The notes under the pieces: model-generated
What the model saw: only the letters and a program-made list of their open reading frames with translations
What the model was told of the DNA's origin: nothing
Database searches by the model: none
Assembly: GCA_030248215.1 (NCBI GenBank)
Contig: JASANG010000314.1
Location: 186,001-250,000 of the forward strand
DNA length: 64,000 bases
Source of the DNA: Enoplolaimus lenunculus
Taxonomy: Eukaryota; Nematoda; Enoplea; Enoplida; Thoracostomopsidae
Direction of reading: 5' to 3'
Part shown: piece after piece, positions 33,535 to 45,663 of the stretch
Layout of the letters: the number at the start of each line of letters is the position of its first letter
Position numbering within the stretch: the stretch's first letter is position 1
Made by a program: the position numbers and the translations under genes

Positions 33535-34045
33535 ATGTGAGACCTGCTTGTCCGTTATATGCACATGCAATATACCGCAGTGCACTGTATGTATGCTATC
33601 TGGCAGCATACGGTCGACGCATATAGTCGACGAAAAATGCAGTTGTAGAGGCGGGCCACGTGGCGCAGTGATAGAGTGTTTGCTTAAGGATCCGTAGACC
33701 GAGAGTTCGATCTCTTCTCTAGCCCACGTTTCCAGCTGCTTAGTTAAAAGGTCTGAAGCCCCGGTTTCTACATATACTGACATGGAGGCCACGCCGTGGG
33801 CGCAATGGCAAATTGCCGCGCTATGAGCCGGTATCCAGTCCAAAACAGGGTGGACGGTGAAGGGACGACCTTATTGAAAATAAGACCATGTAAGCATGTG
33901 ACATGCTTGTCCGTTATATGCTATGGAATATAGTGCAGTGCACTGTATGTATGCTAGCTGGCAGCATACGGTCGACACATACAGTCGACGAAAAATGCAG
34001 CTGGAGAGGCGGGCTACGTGACGCAGTCGTAAAGTGTTTGCTAAG
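33535..34045 (+). repeat. tRNA-derived SINE-like repeat, direct pair
   Basis: Two direct copies start near 33540 and 33897 with CTTGTCCGTTATATGC and share TGGCAGCATACGGTCGAC and a tRNA-like stretch. In the first copy this reads GCGGGCCACGTGGCGCAGTG with a B-box-like GAGAGTTCGATCTC. The second copy is cut off at about 34045. The offset is about 357 bp. Confidence 0.6.
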
Positions 34046-34649
34046 GATGTTCCGGTTCCTACCTAGACAGAGACGAACATTTTCAATTTGTTTCAGAATT
34101 TGTTGAAAAATATTGACACAGGTTAGAACATATGCCTATGGTACTTCCATCGCTAACCTGCTGAAAGCTTGAGTCAAACCATCTCCGACGTTCTAGCTTT
34201 TAGAGAACTTTGTTGTCCGTTCTAAAAACATAAACACGAGCTGTTCAACTAGCTAAGTAATTCAATAGTCGATGTTATTAAATGTGTGGCACTTATCACC
34301 AGTTAGCAAAAAAATCCTGCAAATCTCTAACCAGAAAACGGAGTATTTCAACATTACACTTGACGCTTATTTCGTGTAACAAACATATTTGGGGAAGTTT
34401 CTATCGGAACCGGGAACGTTATAGTTAAATTCAGCATTCGAAATCTAAATCATTGACTAAATTCGTTTTCTACTCCATTAGCGCACGCAAATTGTAGTAT
34501 CCTGCTTCATATGATGTGATGAAACTACTGTTAGATTTTTAGAATATTGTGTGATATTCGCATAAACGTCACGCGGCATCATCTGACATATATGACTACT
34601 TGTATATTAACTTGACGGCATGTCGTATGCCATGCTACCCGTAGAAGGG
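34046..34649. other. No feature seen
   Basis: AT-rich intergenic DNA. Confidence 0.5.
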
Positions 34650-35045
34650 TGAAATCGGATATCGGTTTCCATTTCCGTTTCCGTCGAAAATCGGTATCCG
34701 TTTCTGTTTCCGTTTCTGTTAATATAGAAATACAAGAAATTCATTTATTTTTACGTTCAAAATTTAAATCACAAATTATGTAAAATTTCTCGCAATTTTT
34801 CATAGATGTGCTGGAATTGTGCGAACTGAAACAAAAATTACGATATTCCTCCCTAATCTTAAAATTTTCGTGCATCCGCCATTTCTTCTTCAAATTTTAG
34901 AAAGCCCGGTGAACATTCATTCAATAGAGTTGGAAGAAAAATGAAACCTATATAACATTGTTATACTTCAATATCCGTTTTTGTTTCCGTTTCCGTTATT
35001 TCGAACACTATTCGTTTTCGTTTCTGTTATTTGTACTACGCCTTT
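34650..35045. repeat. TTTCCG-rich interspersed repeat
   Basis: Runs of TTTCCGTTTCCG occur at both ends (34660-34730 and 34970-35040) around an AT-rich middle. The same repeat type occurs at about 21650-21740. Clear termini were not identified. Confidence 0.45.
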
Positions 35046-35406
35046 GCACACTGCCAATCTGCTGTTCAGGCCAATATTTGGCCTGGGCCAATATTTAGCC
35101 TAGCCCAATGTGCTAGTTTTTAATAGCAGTTTCGAGTGAGGTTAAACTCTGCTCTTGAACTCTAGAGCAATCAGGTTTGGTTTTTTGGACAGATGAAATA
35201 CCGATAATATTGTTTTGCTATATCTTACAATGGCTAATTGGCCAAGTCCAATCTGCTATTTGCTTGAGTAGCACATTGGTCGAGGCCAATTTGCAATTGG
35301 CCTGACTAGCAAATTGGCCTAGGCCGATTGGTAATTGTTCTGAAAAGCAGATTAGCCTAGGCCCTCGGCCAATTGGTTGGCCTGAATAGCAGATCGACCT
35401 ACGCAT
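35046..35406. mobile_element. GGCCAATC element, unexpanded sibling of the 38-bp satellite
   Basis: It has CCAATCTGCTGTTCAGGCC at the left and a CCTGAATAGCAGATCGACCTA end at the right. The middle (TTTTGGACAG, TGTTTTGCTATATCTTACAAT) matches the unique part of the element at 47051. It holds only a few diverged repeats of GCAGATTGGCCTAGGCC type. Confidence 0.7.
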
Positions 35407-35644
35407 ATAAGAATTAAATTAACAAAAGGGTCAATAATACTTTAGTATTCATTTCCAGCTTTAGAATATTTGGATCACTTTTCTATTTAGTTTTATCCGC
35501 TTCTTTTCGGTTGTATTGGCAGAAAAATAAAACATATTTGAAACTTTTAGTTCTTCAATATGCATGTTTCGTGTCTTTTTTTGTTTTGATGAATATCTGT
35601 TCCCACTATTACTGCACCATGTATATGTAACCTGCCGCTTCCAC

Positions 35645-35885
35645 GGCACATGTAAATATCGAGGGAGGAACGTTTTTCTATGGGACTGCAATAGAGAATT
35701 AAGCTTAAGCTTAGACTAATTTTTTTACTTGGTTTAAACATAAGCTTTGGCTTATGCTTAGGCTTAGGAAAATGCTCATTCTTACGCTTCGGCTTAGGCT
35801 TAGGAATATTAGGCTTAGTCTTATAGGCTTAGCCTTAGGAATATGCTTCTATAATACTGTTCCGCCCCTGTTCTTTACATTGGCC
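35645..35885. mobile_element. Type C hexamer MITE
   Basis: It lies in reverse orientation, with GTTCCGCCCCTGTTCTTTAC and ATTGGCC at the right end and TTAGGC hexamers inside. Flanks GCTTCCAC / GCATCCAC match at 7 of 8 bases. Confidence 0.85.
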
Positions 35886-36992
35886 GCATCCACTATATAG
35901 ACGACAGAAAACTTTAAAAGGACCTACACATCGATTTCGAAAGCATCACCACACCAATGTACGGCACTGGCGCATCCACAATGAACAGTGCAGTTAAATA
36001 TTTGTCTAAACTTTAATCATCAACTTTCAAAATTATCACATCAGCCATCTGTTTGTGCATTTATACTGGTTGCAGTCATTCTATTTGTGACATTTTGCTC
36101 AAGTTGCCTTCGTCACGTGTAATAAAAAATTTTCTTCGCAAAAATTCAAATTTTTACCGCTGTATGTTTTTATTGATCAACAGAATTTCAATTTTTAAAC
36201 AAAAAACAGATGGTAAATACGAGCGGCGCTGAACAATAAAAATCGGCGAGATTTGACCGCAGCAATTTGTACGCCGAGCGCTATATATATACGCATATAC
36301 ATGAAAGGACAATTTTCCGCTCTAAATTCGTTTTTATTTTTGTTCCACCGACAGTATTTTAAGTACTGTTTTAGTATTTTATAAAACTCGTTGGATTCTA
36401 AACAATTCTTGCAATATACATATATAGTTAATAGGCTAATATTGCATTTAAAATAATTTGACCAGATTTCTGGTTTTGTTCATTTCCAACAGTTTTTTGG
36501 AAATGAGAATGAACGATTTTGTATACCCGTCGACAATGCTTAACCCACGGGAAACGTTTTCAGAGGGGTGGTGGGGCTGGGCGTATGCTCACCATAAGAA
36601 GTTTTTTTGATGAAATGCTGAGGGGCCTACCTTACAATTTTCATCTCATAAACAAAGATATTAAGGTCCTTAATTTTTCCCTACATTTTTCTATGTTAAA
36701 ATACTCACAAGCCAAACGAGCGTAGATAAGAAGCCAGCGCATTTTTTTTGCATTAAATTCTCACCATTGATACGTTTCGTGCGGGTCGGCGACACTTCTG
36801 TATTTTTCCAGGGGTATCGACTGACACCCCGAACCCCTGTTTCCGCGTACTTAAAAACCACAAAACCATTTCACGCCATTATAAACCTGTTAAGCGTTTT
36901 CCTACGGCACAGAGCATTTGGCTTAAAAGTATAATTTTAGAACACAAGTCCATAGAATCATGTATAGTATTAATCCATTTGAAGTTCTGGGT
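35886..36992. other. No gene seen
   Basis: AT-rich intergenic DNA with a GC-rich patch at about 36520-36590. No feature with support. Confidence 0.5.
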
Positions 36993-37213
36993 AGGGCCCA
37001 TATTCTTAAAAGCGTATAGCACCTATCATCAACTAGCAATAGGGTTTCAAACTGACGAACATGTGCAGTTGCAGATCTCAAAATGGGTACAGAAGTAGGG
37101 CAAATCAAACGCAAACAATGTGCTGAATTTCGAAAATCATCATGTGCTGGTTCCAAAGTTACAGGACCTATCATCAACTGGTGATTGTTGCTACTCATAT
37201 TTGAGAATACGGG
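36993..37213. mobile_element. MITE with CATATTCTCAAA ends
   Basis: About 50-bp imperfect terminal inverted repeats: GGGCCCATATTCTTAAAAGC with CACCTATCATCAACT at the left and the complement ending TTTGAGAATACGGGC at the right. Copies or fragments are at 1250-1335, 56670-56892 and 63180-63280. Confidence 0.75.
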
Positions 37214-37524
37214 CTTAGAATATACGCGTTCGTGTAGGTACATTTCAATTAATAGTTATAGGTTTTGTGTTATTTTATCTTACGACATGATCATTATTTT
37301 AAATTTATTGTGCACATTTTTAGGTAGGCGTATATTGCTCCATATGGCAAGCTGGCGTCTTCATAAACAGGTTGTTTCATTTTTGGCGTTCAATTGGTGT
37401 GGGTTATTTTAAACTTCTGTTTGGTTCCATTTAAAACTGCAGGAATTTACTACAGCCTTCGGTTGTTGAAGTGTATATGACTTTTTAAGACCAATGACAT
37501 GCAATTCTGCCAGAGGATTTAGCC

Positions 37525-37750
37525 CCATTCACACGCGCAAGTTTTTGCCACGAGAACTCGCAGCTGCAACTTCCACCAAATAGTTGCAGCAGCAAGTATT
37601 TTCAAAGAAACATTTCGATTGACCAATCAAATTGCAGGTGCAAGAAATTCAAGCGACTTGCAACTGCGTTCATAGGTGCGAATTAAATTAAATAGCATGA
37701 ATACCAGTGAATAATTTGCAAGTGCAAGAACTTAAAAGCAGCTTTGTGAC
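37525..37750. mobile_element. CCATTCACACGCGCAAG MITE, partial
   Basis: The left end, AGCCCCATTCACACGCGCAA, matches the element at 44609, and TTGCAGCTGCAA-type motifs follow. The right terminus is decayed. Confidence 0.6.
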
Positions 37751-38066
37751 CAAACTAGCACCCCCGTCATCCAGCCCCCCTGGCTACGCCATCGCAGCCA
37801 GATTGATGAAGTAACCATAACATTTAAACTTTTAACAAAATTTGCGATTTTTGAAGCTCTACTATGAGAATTGGGACCGAAATTTTTTATTTCCAAAATT
37901 TACCAAATTTACAATGCTACGCATTTTATGCTTTTCCTATTTGAATAATTTCTACAATTGACACTCTGAAAACACTGTATAAAGATAGAAAAATTTTATT
38001 CAAAACAAATTATTTTACTATAAAGCCCAGCGGCATATCAGTTGAAATTGCTGTTATTGTGATTGA

Positions 38067-38245
38067 CAGTGCCGGAGCAGGCAGGGGTGGGGGCTCCCCC
38101 CAAGTTCGAGGGTCGGGGCCTTAAAACTCGCGAGCGAAGCGAACCAGAAGCCAGACGCATTTTAAAACTTAAGCGTTTTTTGTTTCAACCGGTTAAGGCA
38201 GAGGCCTCTTTAGGAGTGAGGGCCTACTCAAATGGGTGGTATGGG
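38067..38245. mobile_element. CAGTGCCGGAGCAG hAT-like MITE
   Basis: The left end is CAGTGCCGGAGCAGGCAGGG and the right end is CTGCTCCGGCCCTT. The interior has the family core GCATTTTAAAACTTAAGCG and TTTCAACCGGTTA. The target duplication is not clear here but is at 42124 and 45464. Confidence 0.75.
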
Positions 38246-38530
38246 GGGTGGCTGCTCCGGCCCTTTTGTTGGGGGAATGGATTTTGACAAATATGTTTGT
38301 GTTAAACACAGCAATTTGCTGCAAATCGGCATACTAAAGTGTGTGGTAACAGTGCAAAAACTGTAATGTGTCGCCAAAGTTTTTCGACGCCCTTAAAGCA
38401 ATTAGTGTTCTTATTTCTGTAAACAAATTAATAAATTTCGTCTTAATTTTAAGATATTTTACTAAAGTTCAACCGCATTGATGGCTTTGTTCTACGTGAA
38501 TTCTTCTGTAGACTTGACTATTAAAAGTAG

Positions 38531-38870
38531 GGCCAAGTTACTTTCAGGGCCGTCCCGGTTTTTGGTGGGTCTGTAAAAGTAGGCTTACAGTACAGACTAT
38601 GTTTTTTGCTTAGGCTTAGGCTTAGGTTTAGGCTTAGGCTTAGGCTAGGAATACGCTTTTGCAACGCTTAGGCTTAGGAATACGCTTTAGCAACGCTTAG
38701 GCTTACTATTAGGCTTAGGAATACGCTTTTGCAACGTTACGCTTAGGCTTAGGAATGCACTTTTGCAACGCTTAGGCTTAGGCTTAGGCTTAGGAATACG
38801 CTTTTGCAACGCTTAGGCTTAGGCTTAGGCTTAGAAATACGCTTTTTCAAAGCTTTTCTGGCTAATACAA
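38531..38870. mobile_element. Type B hexamer MITE, expanded, one end missing
   Basis: The left end, GGCCAAGTTACTTTCAGGGC, is followed by a long TTAGGC array in blocks of TTAGGCTTAGGAATACGC plus TTTTGCAACGC. The opposite terminus is not present. Confidence 0.8.
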
Positions 38871-39530
38871 ATTGAGTGGATGTTTCCGCATGGCAGGAGT
38901 TCTCATTACGTTCAGGAACTCCCTTTCGAATACGTAAAAAATTGCTAAATCGAGCGTCATCAGTCACAACAGACTCGCTGTTTTGCGTATCCAAGCTTGT
39001 TTACCCACTCTCGCGCCCCCCACCACACTTAATTTTTTCTTTATCCTTTTCCACGTCGGCATTTTGGATGCGAAATTTTTTTATTTTCTATTTTTTCAAC
39101 TCGAATTTAATGAAAAATCTTGGTGAGTATATTGAAGATGTCAAGGTTTTTGATGTATCATTTTTGTGTAATATTTCAAAGACTGTCTTAACTTTTTCTG
39201 CTAGATGCTGTATTGCGGGGCACTGTAAAACCACGCGTTGGTCCATTATATGCAAACAACCATGGTTGTCTTATACTTTCTACTGTGTTCCTCGTTGCCA
39301 CTGAACCATACCTTAAAATAGCCAGCATTACAATGCCGGATACCAATGGGGGCATTTAGGTCTGCCCCTCAACACAGATCAAAACTTAGACTCTGTGCTA
39401 AGGTTTAGACGTTTTGCTTCCTGTTCGCTTCGCTTGCGAGTTTTTTTGCACTATTTCTGTGACCCCTCTGCAAGAAATTTTTAGACCCTACAGAGGTGTA
39501 TTATATTTGGGTCAAATACAAACGCAAACC

Positions 39531-39697
39531 ACAGGCTCGTAGCCAGCACACCATGCTAGGATGGGCTAAATTTTTTTCACGACGGGCATACAAGGGTTTT
39601 CAATCAACTTGCAAAAAATGTTCAAAAGGGGGACGCTAAAATTTGTCCAGCGACGCTAAGCCGTCCCTGGTCCAATTTGGCTATGGGCGCGCACAGG
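39531..39697. mobile_element. GTAGCCAG hAT-like MITE, diverged
   Basis: The left end is CAGGCTCGTAGCCAGCACAC and the right end is TTGGCTATGGGCGCG. It belongs with the copies at 40019, 40699, 41650 and 43470. Confidence 0.65.
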
Positions 39698-40018
39698 CTT
39701 AATCCACGGCCGTGATTGTACCTTAAAACCACCAAACTCGAAACGATGCTTTTTTCGGTTTTGTACAGCTGACAGCCTGTTTTTTGGGACCATTTTTATA
39801 TTTGTATAAAGTGAACCCACACTATTGGCAGAACGGCGGTGGAAAACTGTAGGCGATTACTCATTCGCATGAGCTTTGAAAAAGTTGAGTTGTTTACAGA
39901 CAAAAAATATGTTGTCGAGTGGTTTTATAATATGGTACAGTCATCTCTGTTTATTAATAGACTGACTGAATTTAAAGTTTTTATCAGGGTCGCACCGCAA
40001 CTACGAGAGTAGCGGCAG

Positions 40019-40190
40019 CGGGCTCGTAGTTAAGGGCGGGGGGCAGGGGGAGGCTGAGCCCCCCTGGAATAATTTTTGGCCCCCCGTAGAAAATTTTCAA
40101 CCTTGCTTGAATCAACTCATTAAAAACCGTTGAATGCCCCTTCTGAAAATTTTTGTCGCCACCCAGGAAGGTGAGCTGGCTACGGGCCTG
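40019..40190. mobile_element. GTAGCCAG hAT-like MITE
   Basis: The ends are CGGGCTCGTAG and GGTGAGCTGGCTACGGGCCT. Flanks AGCGGCAG / AGCAACAG match at 6 of 8 bases. Confidence 0.75.
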
Positions 40191-40698
40191 AGCAACAGGG
40201 GCAGCTTTGTGAATCTACGACCAATTTGTCGCCATGAATTGTCGAGTCGTTGAAATTTCGGATTACAAGTTATCGCGTGACGAGGTGTCGGGCGACAAAT
40301 TATCGTGATACCCAGGTTTACACCCCAGAAACTTTTTATGCTGCGTTAAAAAATATTATCTTACCCCATCTGAATATCTTGCCCATTCGACTGACAATGC
40401 TAGTCGTGGTCATGGCTTTCATGTTTTCGAAAACGCATGAAGCCAGAGCGGGCGGGGGGCGGAGACGTAACTGCTGGCTACGGGCTTGTTTAGGTTTTGT
40501 TGCGTGCCTTGTCTGGAATTTTTTTGACCGGCATATTAGAATGTTCAGCTGGCTAGAGGGTAGGACCCTGTGTGTGTTTTTTGTAATCAAACCAGTAATC
40601 CTTGAGTGCCATTGCTGATTTGCTTTAATATACTTCGGAAAATGAAAGAAATTGTGTCTCGGCAATTTTTAGATAAGACTTTATTTTGACTGTACCAT

Positions 40699-40841
40699 CA
40701 GGCCCGTAGCCAGCTCACCTTCCTAGGGGGGTGGGTAAAATTTTTTCTGGTGGTTCATACAAGGATTTTCGTTGACTTACAATCAAAGGTTGAAAATTTT
40801 GTAGGCGGACCAAAATTTTTTCACTCTTGGCTACGGGCACG
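40699..40841. mobile_element. GTAGCCAG hAT-like MITE
   Basis: A 143-bp element with ends CAGGCCCGTAGCCAGC and TTGGCTACGGGCACG and a perfect 8-bp target duplication TGTACCAT (40691-40698 and 40842-40849). CAGG-type ends plus 8 bp indicate hAT. Confidence 0.9.
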
Positions 40842-41649
40842 TGTACCATAAGTAGGATAAGTTACAGAGATACGGTAAGCACCCAGCGGCACAATCAGGA
40901 ATTGGCGATTGACGAGACAGGTGTTGTGGGTGCAAAGAAAATGTTGCAAAATATCATTCTTTAAATGGCCATAAGGGCCGCATCTGCCAACTCACCCCTG
41001 TCAAACGCGGCCGCCCCCTATGCCGCGCTTTTTCAAATAGTGTGGTAAAGTGTTATCAAATCGTTACCATCTAGGGGGGATCCAAACCAGTGGGCGCGAC
41101 TAATCAGAAATTTTTTTTTGGATAAAATGGCAAAGTCTTCTACCTTACAATTTTTCTGTGCCACGAAAAGTTTTCGTTTTAATATCTTCTAGGTCGTTTC
41201 GCTCGCGAAATTTGTCACATTAATATACATTAAGCGTGCCCAATTAAAAACTTGTAGATTCGCCTGTACCACCCGTATGTTCTGTATTGGGCTCGGTAGG
41301 TCGGTTACTAAACGTTTCAATTATTGTCGTACCTGGCAAAACCAGTGACACCAACATATGGGCTTTGGCTAAAACGACCGAGTAAACGGACGCCGCTCTG
41401 GCAAATGTTTATATAGTATAGGGTATCGGGTTACAAAGTATATCACCGATAGGTCGTACAGCGCACACCCTTCTAAGACAAAGGGGACCCACGAAGGGTT
41501 TGTCCCTTCAACAGAGATTCGAACCAAAATATTGTTTTGCCATTTATAGTTGTAAGATTGGCGTTTAGCTTTTTGTTCGCTTTGCTTGCGAGTTTTTAGT
41601 ACTACCGTATATTACTTGCACCCGTCGACTCATACTGGATCGGTCGCTG

Positions 41650-41824
41650 CGGGCCCGTAGCCAAGGGGGGAGCCAGAACGGGCTCCGCCCCCTGGAAAAA
41701 TTTTTGCCGTCCTTAGACAATTTTTAACCTTGCGTGCAAGTCACTAAAAACACTTGAATGCCCATCCTGAAAAATTTTTAGTCACCCCCCGCACTAGCAT
41801 GATGAACTGGCTACAGGCCTGGGT
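41650..41824. mobile_element. GTAGCCAG hAT-like MITE
   Basis: The ends are CGGGCCCGTAGCCAAGG and GGCTACAGGCCTGGG. The target duplication is GGTCGCTG / GGTCGCAG (7 of 8). Confidence 0.85.
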
Positions 41825-42123
41825 GGTCGCAGAACACACGTGATATCCGCAGACACAGAGCAAGTCTATGCTAAACGAGCCGGTTACAATATAGAACTTT
41901 TGTTTACATGTCAAACTGACAATTCAACTTGCATGAAACATTGCTTAATTGTGCGGATAGGACTATTAGAAAGCAATTAGCAACACAACTTTGAGCTGAG
42001 TTGAAATCTAAACTGTTTCTTATCGCTTGAACAAGATAGTTTGGTTATAGGAATAAATCACTTTTCATCAACGTTTAGAAGCTGTGAACAGTTTCTGGAA
42101 ATGTTCCAATTGGTATAGGTACA

Positions 42124-42311
42124 CCGGACCCGAGCAGCCACCCCCCGTACTTGGAGAGGCCCACCCCTAAAGGGGCCCCAACCCTAACCGGTTGAAACAA
42201 AAACCGCCTAAGATTTAAAATGCGACTGGCTTCTTGCTCGCTTCGCTCGAGAGTTTGGGGGGCGCCACACTGGTATTTGGGGGAGCCACACCCCTGCCTG
42301 CTCCGGTACTG
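42124..42311. mobile_element. CAGTGCCGGAGCAG hAT-like MITE
   Basis: It lies in reverse orientation and ends CCTGCCTGCTCCGGTACTG. A perfect 8-bp target duplication TAGGTACA flanks it (42116-42123 and 42312-42319). Confidence 0.9.
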
Positions 42312-42591
42312 TAGGTACATGCCGTTGTTTGAAGCTAGCAGAGCTTACAAGTAGCACAGGTGCAATCTGACTACTTGTTTAGTTCTTCCCGCACTATTGT
42401 TCATTTGATATAAGGCAACCAGGTTCCCATATTACTGCTTATTGTTTTCCTAAGCTTAGGCTTAGGCTAAACGTGAGCCTAACCTAATCCTAATAACCAT
42501 CAGATGTTTGATCAATCATAATGTACGGAAAGGAAAACTTATTGTAGGGGAATTCAAGCAAGTACTATTATCAGTAATAACATGCTTTTGG

Positions 42592-43028
42592 TACTGTAAC
42601 GACCCGAACAAGAGGGGGGACTGAAATTTAGTTGGCCTCTCCAGACGGTTCCCCCATTGTTATTCCATTACGGACTGTTATTTATTTTTAACCCGCCCTT
42701 TGTTACTGATATACTTCGTAGTGCTAATATCCGTTCAATTAAACATTTGTTTTGTATCAAAAACTTGAGCGATAATGCAAGGTTATACTTAAAAATATAC
42801 TTTCAAAACTAAGTATGCTTTATAGTTTCGAACTCAACTGTATTTGGTTCTGGAGTCATTTATACGCTACAATTAGGGATAATCGATATTTATGGACTCT
42901 AATTAGAGTTTAGGATCTGTACTCTATCCGCTTACGGACTCCTATTAGTGATACGGACTCCAATTGATTCGGACTCAAAATGGGGACCCCCCTCTTATTA
43001 CCCCCCGCTTATTCGGGTCTATACAGTA
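42592..43028. mobile_element. MITE with CTGTARTGACCCGAATAAG ends
   Basis: TA then CTGTAACGACCCGAACAAGA at the left, and a right end TTATTCGGGTCTATACAG then TA. The TA flanks and the end sequence suggest a Tc1/mariner-type element. The interior has several ACTCTAATTAGAG-type motifs. A second copy is at 59158-59577. Confidence 0.75.
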
Positions 43029-43469
43029 CACCAGGTGACTTTTGAGGGGTAGTGTCATGGGCACTGAGAAAATTCAAGCACAAATTTGTATATTGTAAAG
43101 CGTGCCTGATGGGTTACATGTTCTAGGCATGGCAGCGATATGCAAGTTCACAGTTTTCTTCTGTGCGGACGCCTGCGTTTGTTTGAATTTTCTTTTAAGC
43201 AACCCGTACTTCGCAGCATATATAATTTCATTTCTACAGGATATAAATCTCATGTAGAATTTTTTTGCGATCGAGACAATATTTATAACCTCTAAAATTT
43301 ACCAATAATACACTTTAAACCGTATTAATTGTGCGCTTTTTCTTGTCTTTGTAGATATTTCTATTGTTGATATATACCCCCCTTATCTCCCCTTGTATAA
43401 AAACCCATGGATATTGCTTATATCATGACTTACCCCCTGCAAAAATGGTGAATATTGTCGACAGTGTTG

Positions 43470-43641
43470 CAGGCTCGTAGCCAGCTCACCTTGCTAGGGG
43501 GAGTTAAATTTTTCAGGAAGTTGCATTTGAAGGTTTTCAATGACTTAATACAAGCAAAATTGAAAATTTTCTAGGGGGGCAAAAATTTTCTAGAAGGGGG
43601 CTGAACCTCCCCTGACCCCCCCCCCCTTGGCTACGGTCCCG
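43470..43641. mobile_element. GTAGCCAG hAT-like MITE
   Basis: The ends are CAGGCTCGTAGCCAGCTCAC and TTGGCTACGGTCCCG with a perfect target duplication CAGTGTTG (43462-43469 and 43642-43649). Confidence 0.9.
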
Positions 43642-43850
43642 CAGTGTTGCTTTTCTTACAATACTCTTGGGTGTTGTTAGCGACTAAATCGAGTTTGACA
43701 ATCGTACCATAGCGATATTAATAGCGCTGTTTTCCCCGTTTTGGCCAACTGTCATACTGTATATTTATTTGGTTTTTTTCGCGTTTGCTGATCATTCAGA
43801 GGTCACGAATGTGACTAAAATAATATATTGGTCAGCTTAATAGTTTGCTC

Positions 43851-44054
43851 GGTCAATATAAAGAACATGGGCGGAACAGTGTTATAAGCATATTCCTAAG
43901 CTTAAACCTAAGCCTAACCGTACGAATGAGCATATTCCTAAGCCTAAGCTTAAGCCTAAGCCTATGCCGAGCAAAAAAATTAGTCTAAAGCTTTAAGCTT
44001 ACTCTATTGCAGTCCCACAGAAACACAGTTCCGCCCCTGATCTTTGCATGGACC
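43851..44054. mobile_element. Type C hexamer MITE, intact
   Basis: The left end is GGTCAATATAAAGAACATGG and the right end is CCGCCCCTGATCTTTGCATG then GACC. The perfect 8-bp target duplication is GTTTGCTC (43843-43850 and 44055-44062). CCTAAG hexamers lie inside. Confidence 0.92.
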
Positions 44055-44608
44055 GTTTGCTCAAAAGGTGCCTGGGTCAATTTTAGGCACAAGTGCACTT
44101 GCGACAATTTCGTAGCCAGCTTTAACTGTTACGACGGCCAATCAAAATTCTGGATTGGACTTAAGGGGTGTATTTAGACGTTTTTGGCTATGGACACTGC
44201 GTTTGACAAACTAGGCACATTTGTTCGTTGAAAATCGAAACTAGAAGGGATATGGACAATGAACAAATACTACAGTGCACAAAATTAGAATTTTAACTTT
44301 ACTGCTTGCATTGATTATCTAATTCGGTAGCAAAGACAAAATTCGAATGTCTAGAACAACAGTTGGCGCTTAATATGGATACAGCTCACCAAAAATTTGC
44401 GGGCTTCAGCGTTGGGTCCAAACCCAAGTTTGGCCTGTTAAGGCCTACGGACCAACATTTTTGTCGAGGCTCGCTACAAGCCGGTTGTACAAGCCATCCC
44501 CTGGAAGATATTTACAGCTGACTACTGTCTTGTGCTCAGAACTTAATTTGCTGTTTTCTGGCCTCCGTAAAGCTTGTTTTGCAATTGTAATTTCAATATC
44601 AAAGTTTA

Positions 44609-44889
44609 AAGCCCTATTCACACGCGCAAGTTTTAGCTTCGATAACGTGCTGCTACAAATTGCATGCAGAACTTGCATTTCTTCATCAGCCAATGAGAAT
44701 GTTGCTGCAATAAAATCATCGAATTTGAATGGTTATTCACACATGTGAACTAAAATTCCAAGCTACAATTTTTAATGAATTATTTGCAGCTGCAAATTTT
44801 TCGAACGGGATTTTGACGAAAACTTGCAAATACAAGTTGCAGCTGCAAGTTCTCGCAGCGAAAACTTGCTCGTGTGAATAGGGCTTAAT
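44609..44889. mobile_element. CCCTATTCACACG MITE
   Basis: The termini are AAAGCCCTATTCACACGCGC and the inverted CTCGTGTGAATAGGGCTTA. The arms contain GCAGCTGCAA motifs. TA or TAA flanks are possible; the superfamily is not assigned. Confidence 0.82.
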
Positions 44890-45201
44890 TCTTCTACCGA
44901 ATGTGAACACAGTCACGGGGTACACGGCAGCTAGAAACATTAATAGCAGAGTTGTGTCACGTTTACCGCAACATGTGGTACTACTGGACAGTTTTCCATG
45001 GTTTGTTGTTCATTTCCCGGCAAGTATAGTGATTGATGGTATATACAGGAAAACAACTTTCATTGATACACTTTTCTGATGTTTACTGGTCCGTCAGGGT
45101 TCGCTGGTTTTAAGATTAAATCAGGTTTATGTGTATATCAATTATTTACTTTAGATTATTTATCAAGAATGAACGCTATTTGCGGTTCTAGCGGGCTACC
45201 A
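44890..45201. other. No feature seen
   Basis: AT-rich intergenic DNA. Confidence 0.5.
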
Positions 45202-45355
45202 CACTGCAAAAAATGGTGAGTCAAATTGACTGTCTCCGAAATAGGCTTTTCCTCACAATACAAACTGAGTCAAAATTCAACTCCGCCAGAGTCAGTGTAG
45301 TCTGGAAAAGCCTATTTCGGAGAGAGTCAAGTTGAGTCACCATTAGTTTGCAGTG
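45202..45355. mobile_element. Palindromic GACTC-rich MITE, copy 3
   Basis: The ends are CACTGCAAAAAATGGTGAGT and the inverted TTTGCAGTG. The GACTCTCTCCGAAATAGGC-type arms fold back over the whole length. Confidence 0.85.
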
Positions 45356-45463
45356 CAACTAAAGACAAAATCCCAATTTGAGAAATTTTTGAATTAGCAA
45401 ACGAATTAACGAATAATTAGCATGTATCTAAGCATATGCTCCAATGCTATATATCCGACGAAC

Positions 45464-45663
45464 CAGGACCAGAGCAGCCACCCCCATACCCCCAATAGGA
45501 GGGGGGCCATCCCCAAATTGGCCCCCACCTAAACCGGTTGAAACAAAAACCGCTGAAGATTTAAAATCCGTCTGGCTTCTTGCTGGCTTGGCTCGCGAGT
45601 GTATATATGGGCCCCCACCCTGGAATTTGTGGGGAGCTACTACCCCTGCTTGCTCCGGTACTG
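45464..45663. mobile_element. CAGTGCCGGAGCAG hAT-like MITE
   Basis: It ends GCTTGCTCCGGTACTG. The target duplication is CGACGAAC / CAACGAAC (7 of 8). Confidence 0.85.

Noticed and set aside
38590-38850. Interstitial telomere or chromosome end
   Set aside because: TTAGGC runs are short, interrupted by fixed blocks (TTTTGCAACGC), and tied to MITE termini.
40250-40618. 122-codon plus-strand frame
   Set aside because: No recognisable domain; lies among MITEs and a diffuse repeat shared with 50575-50645.
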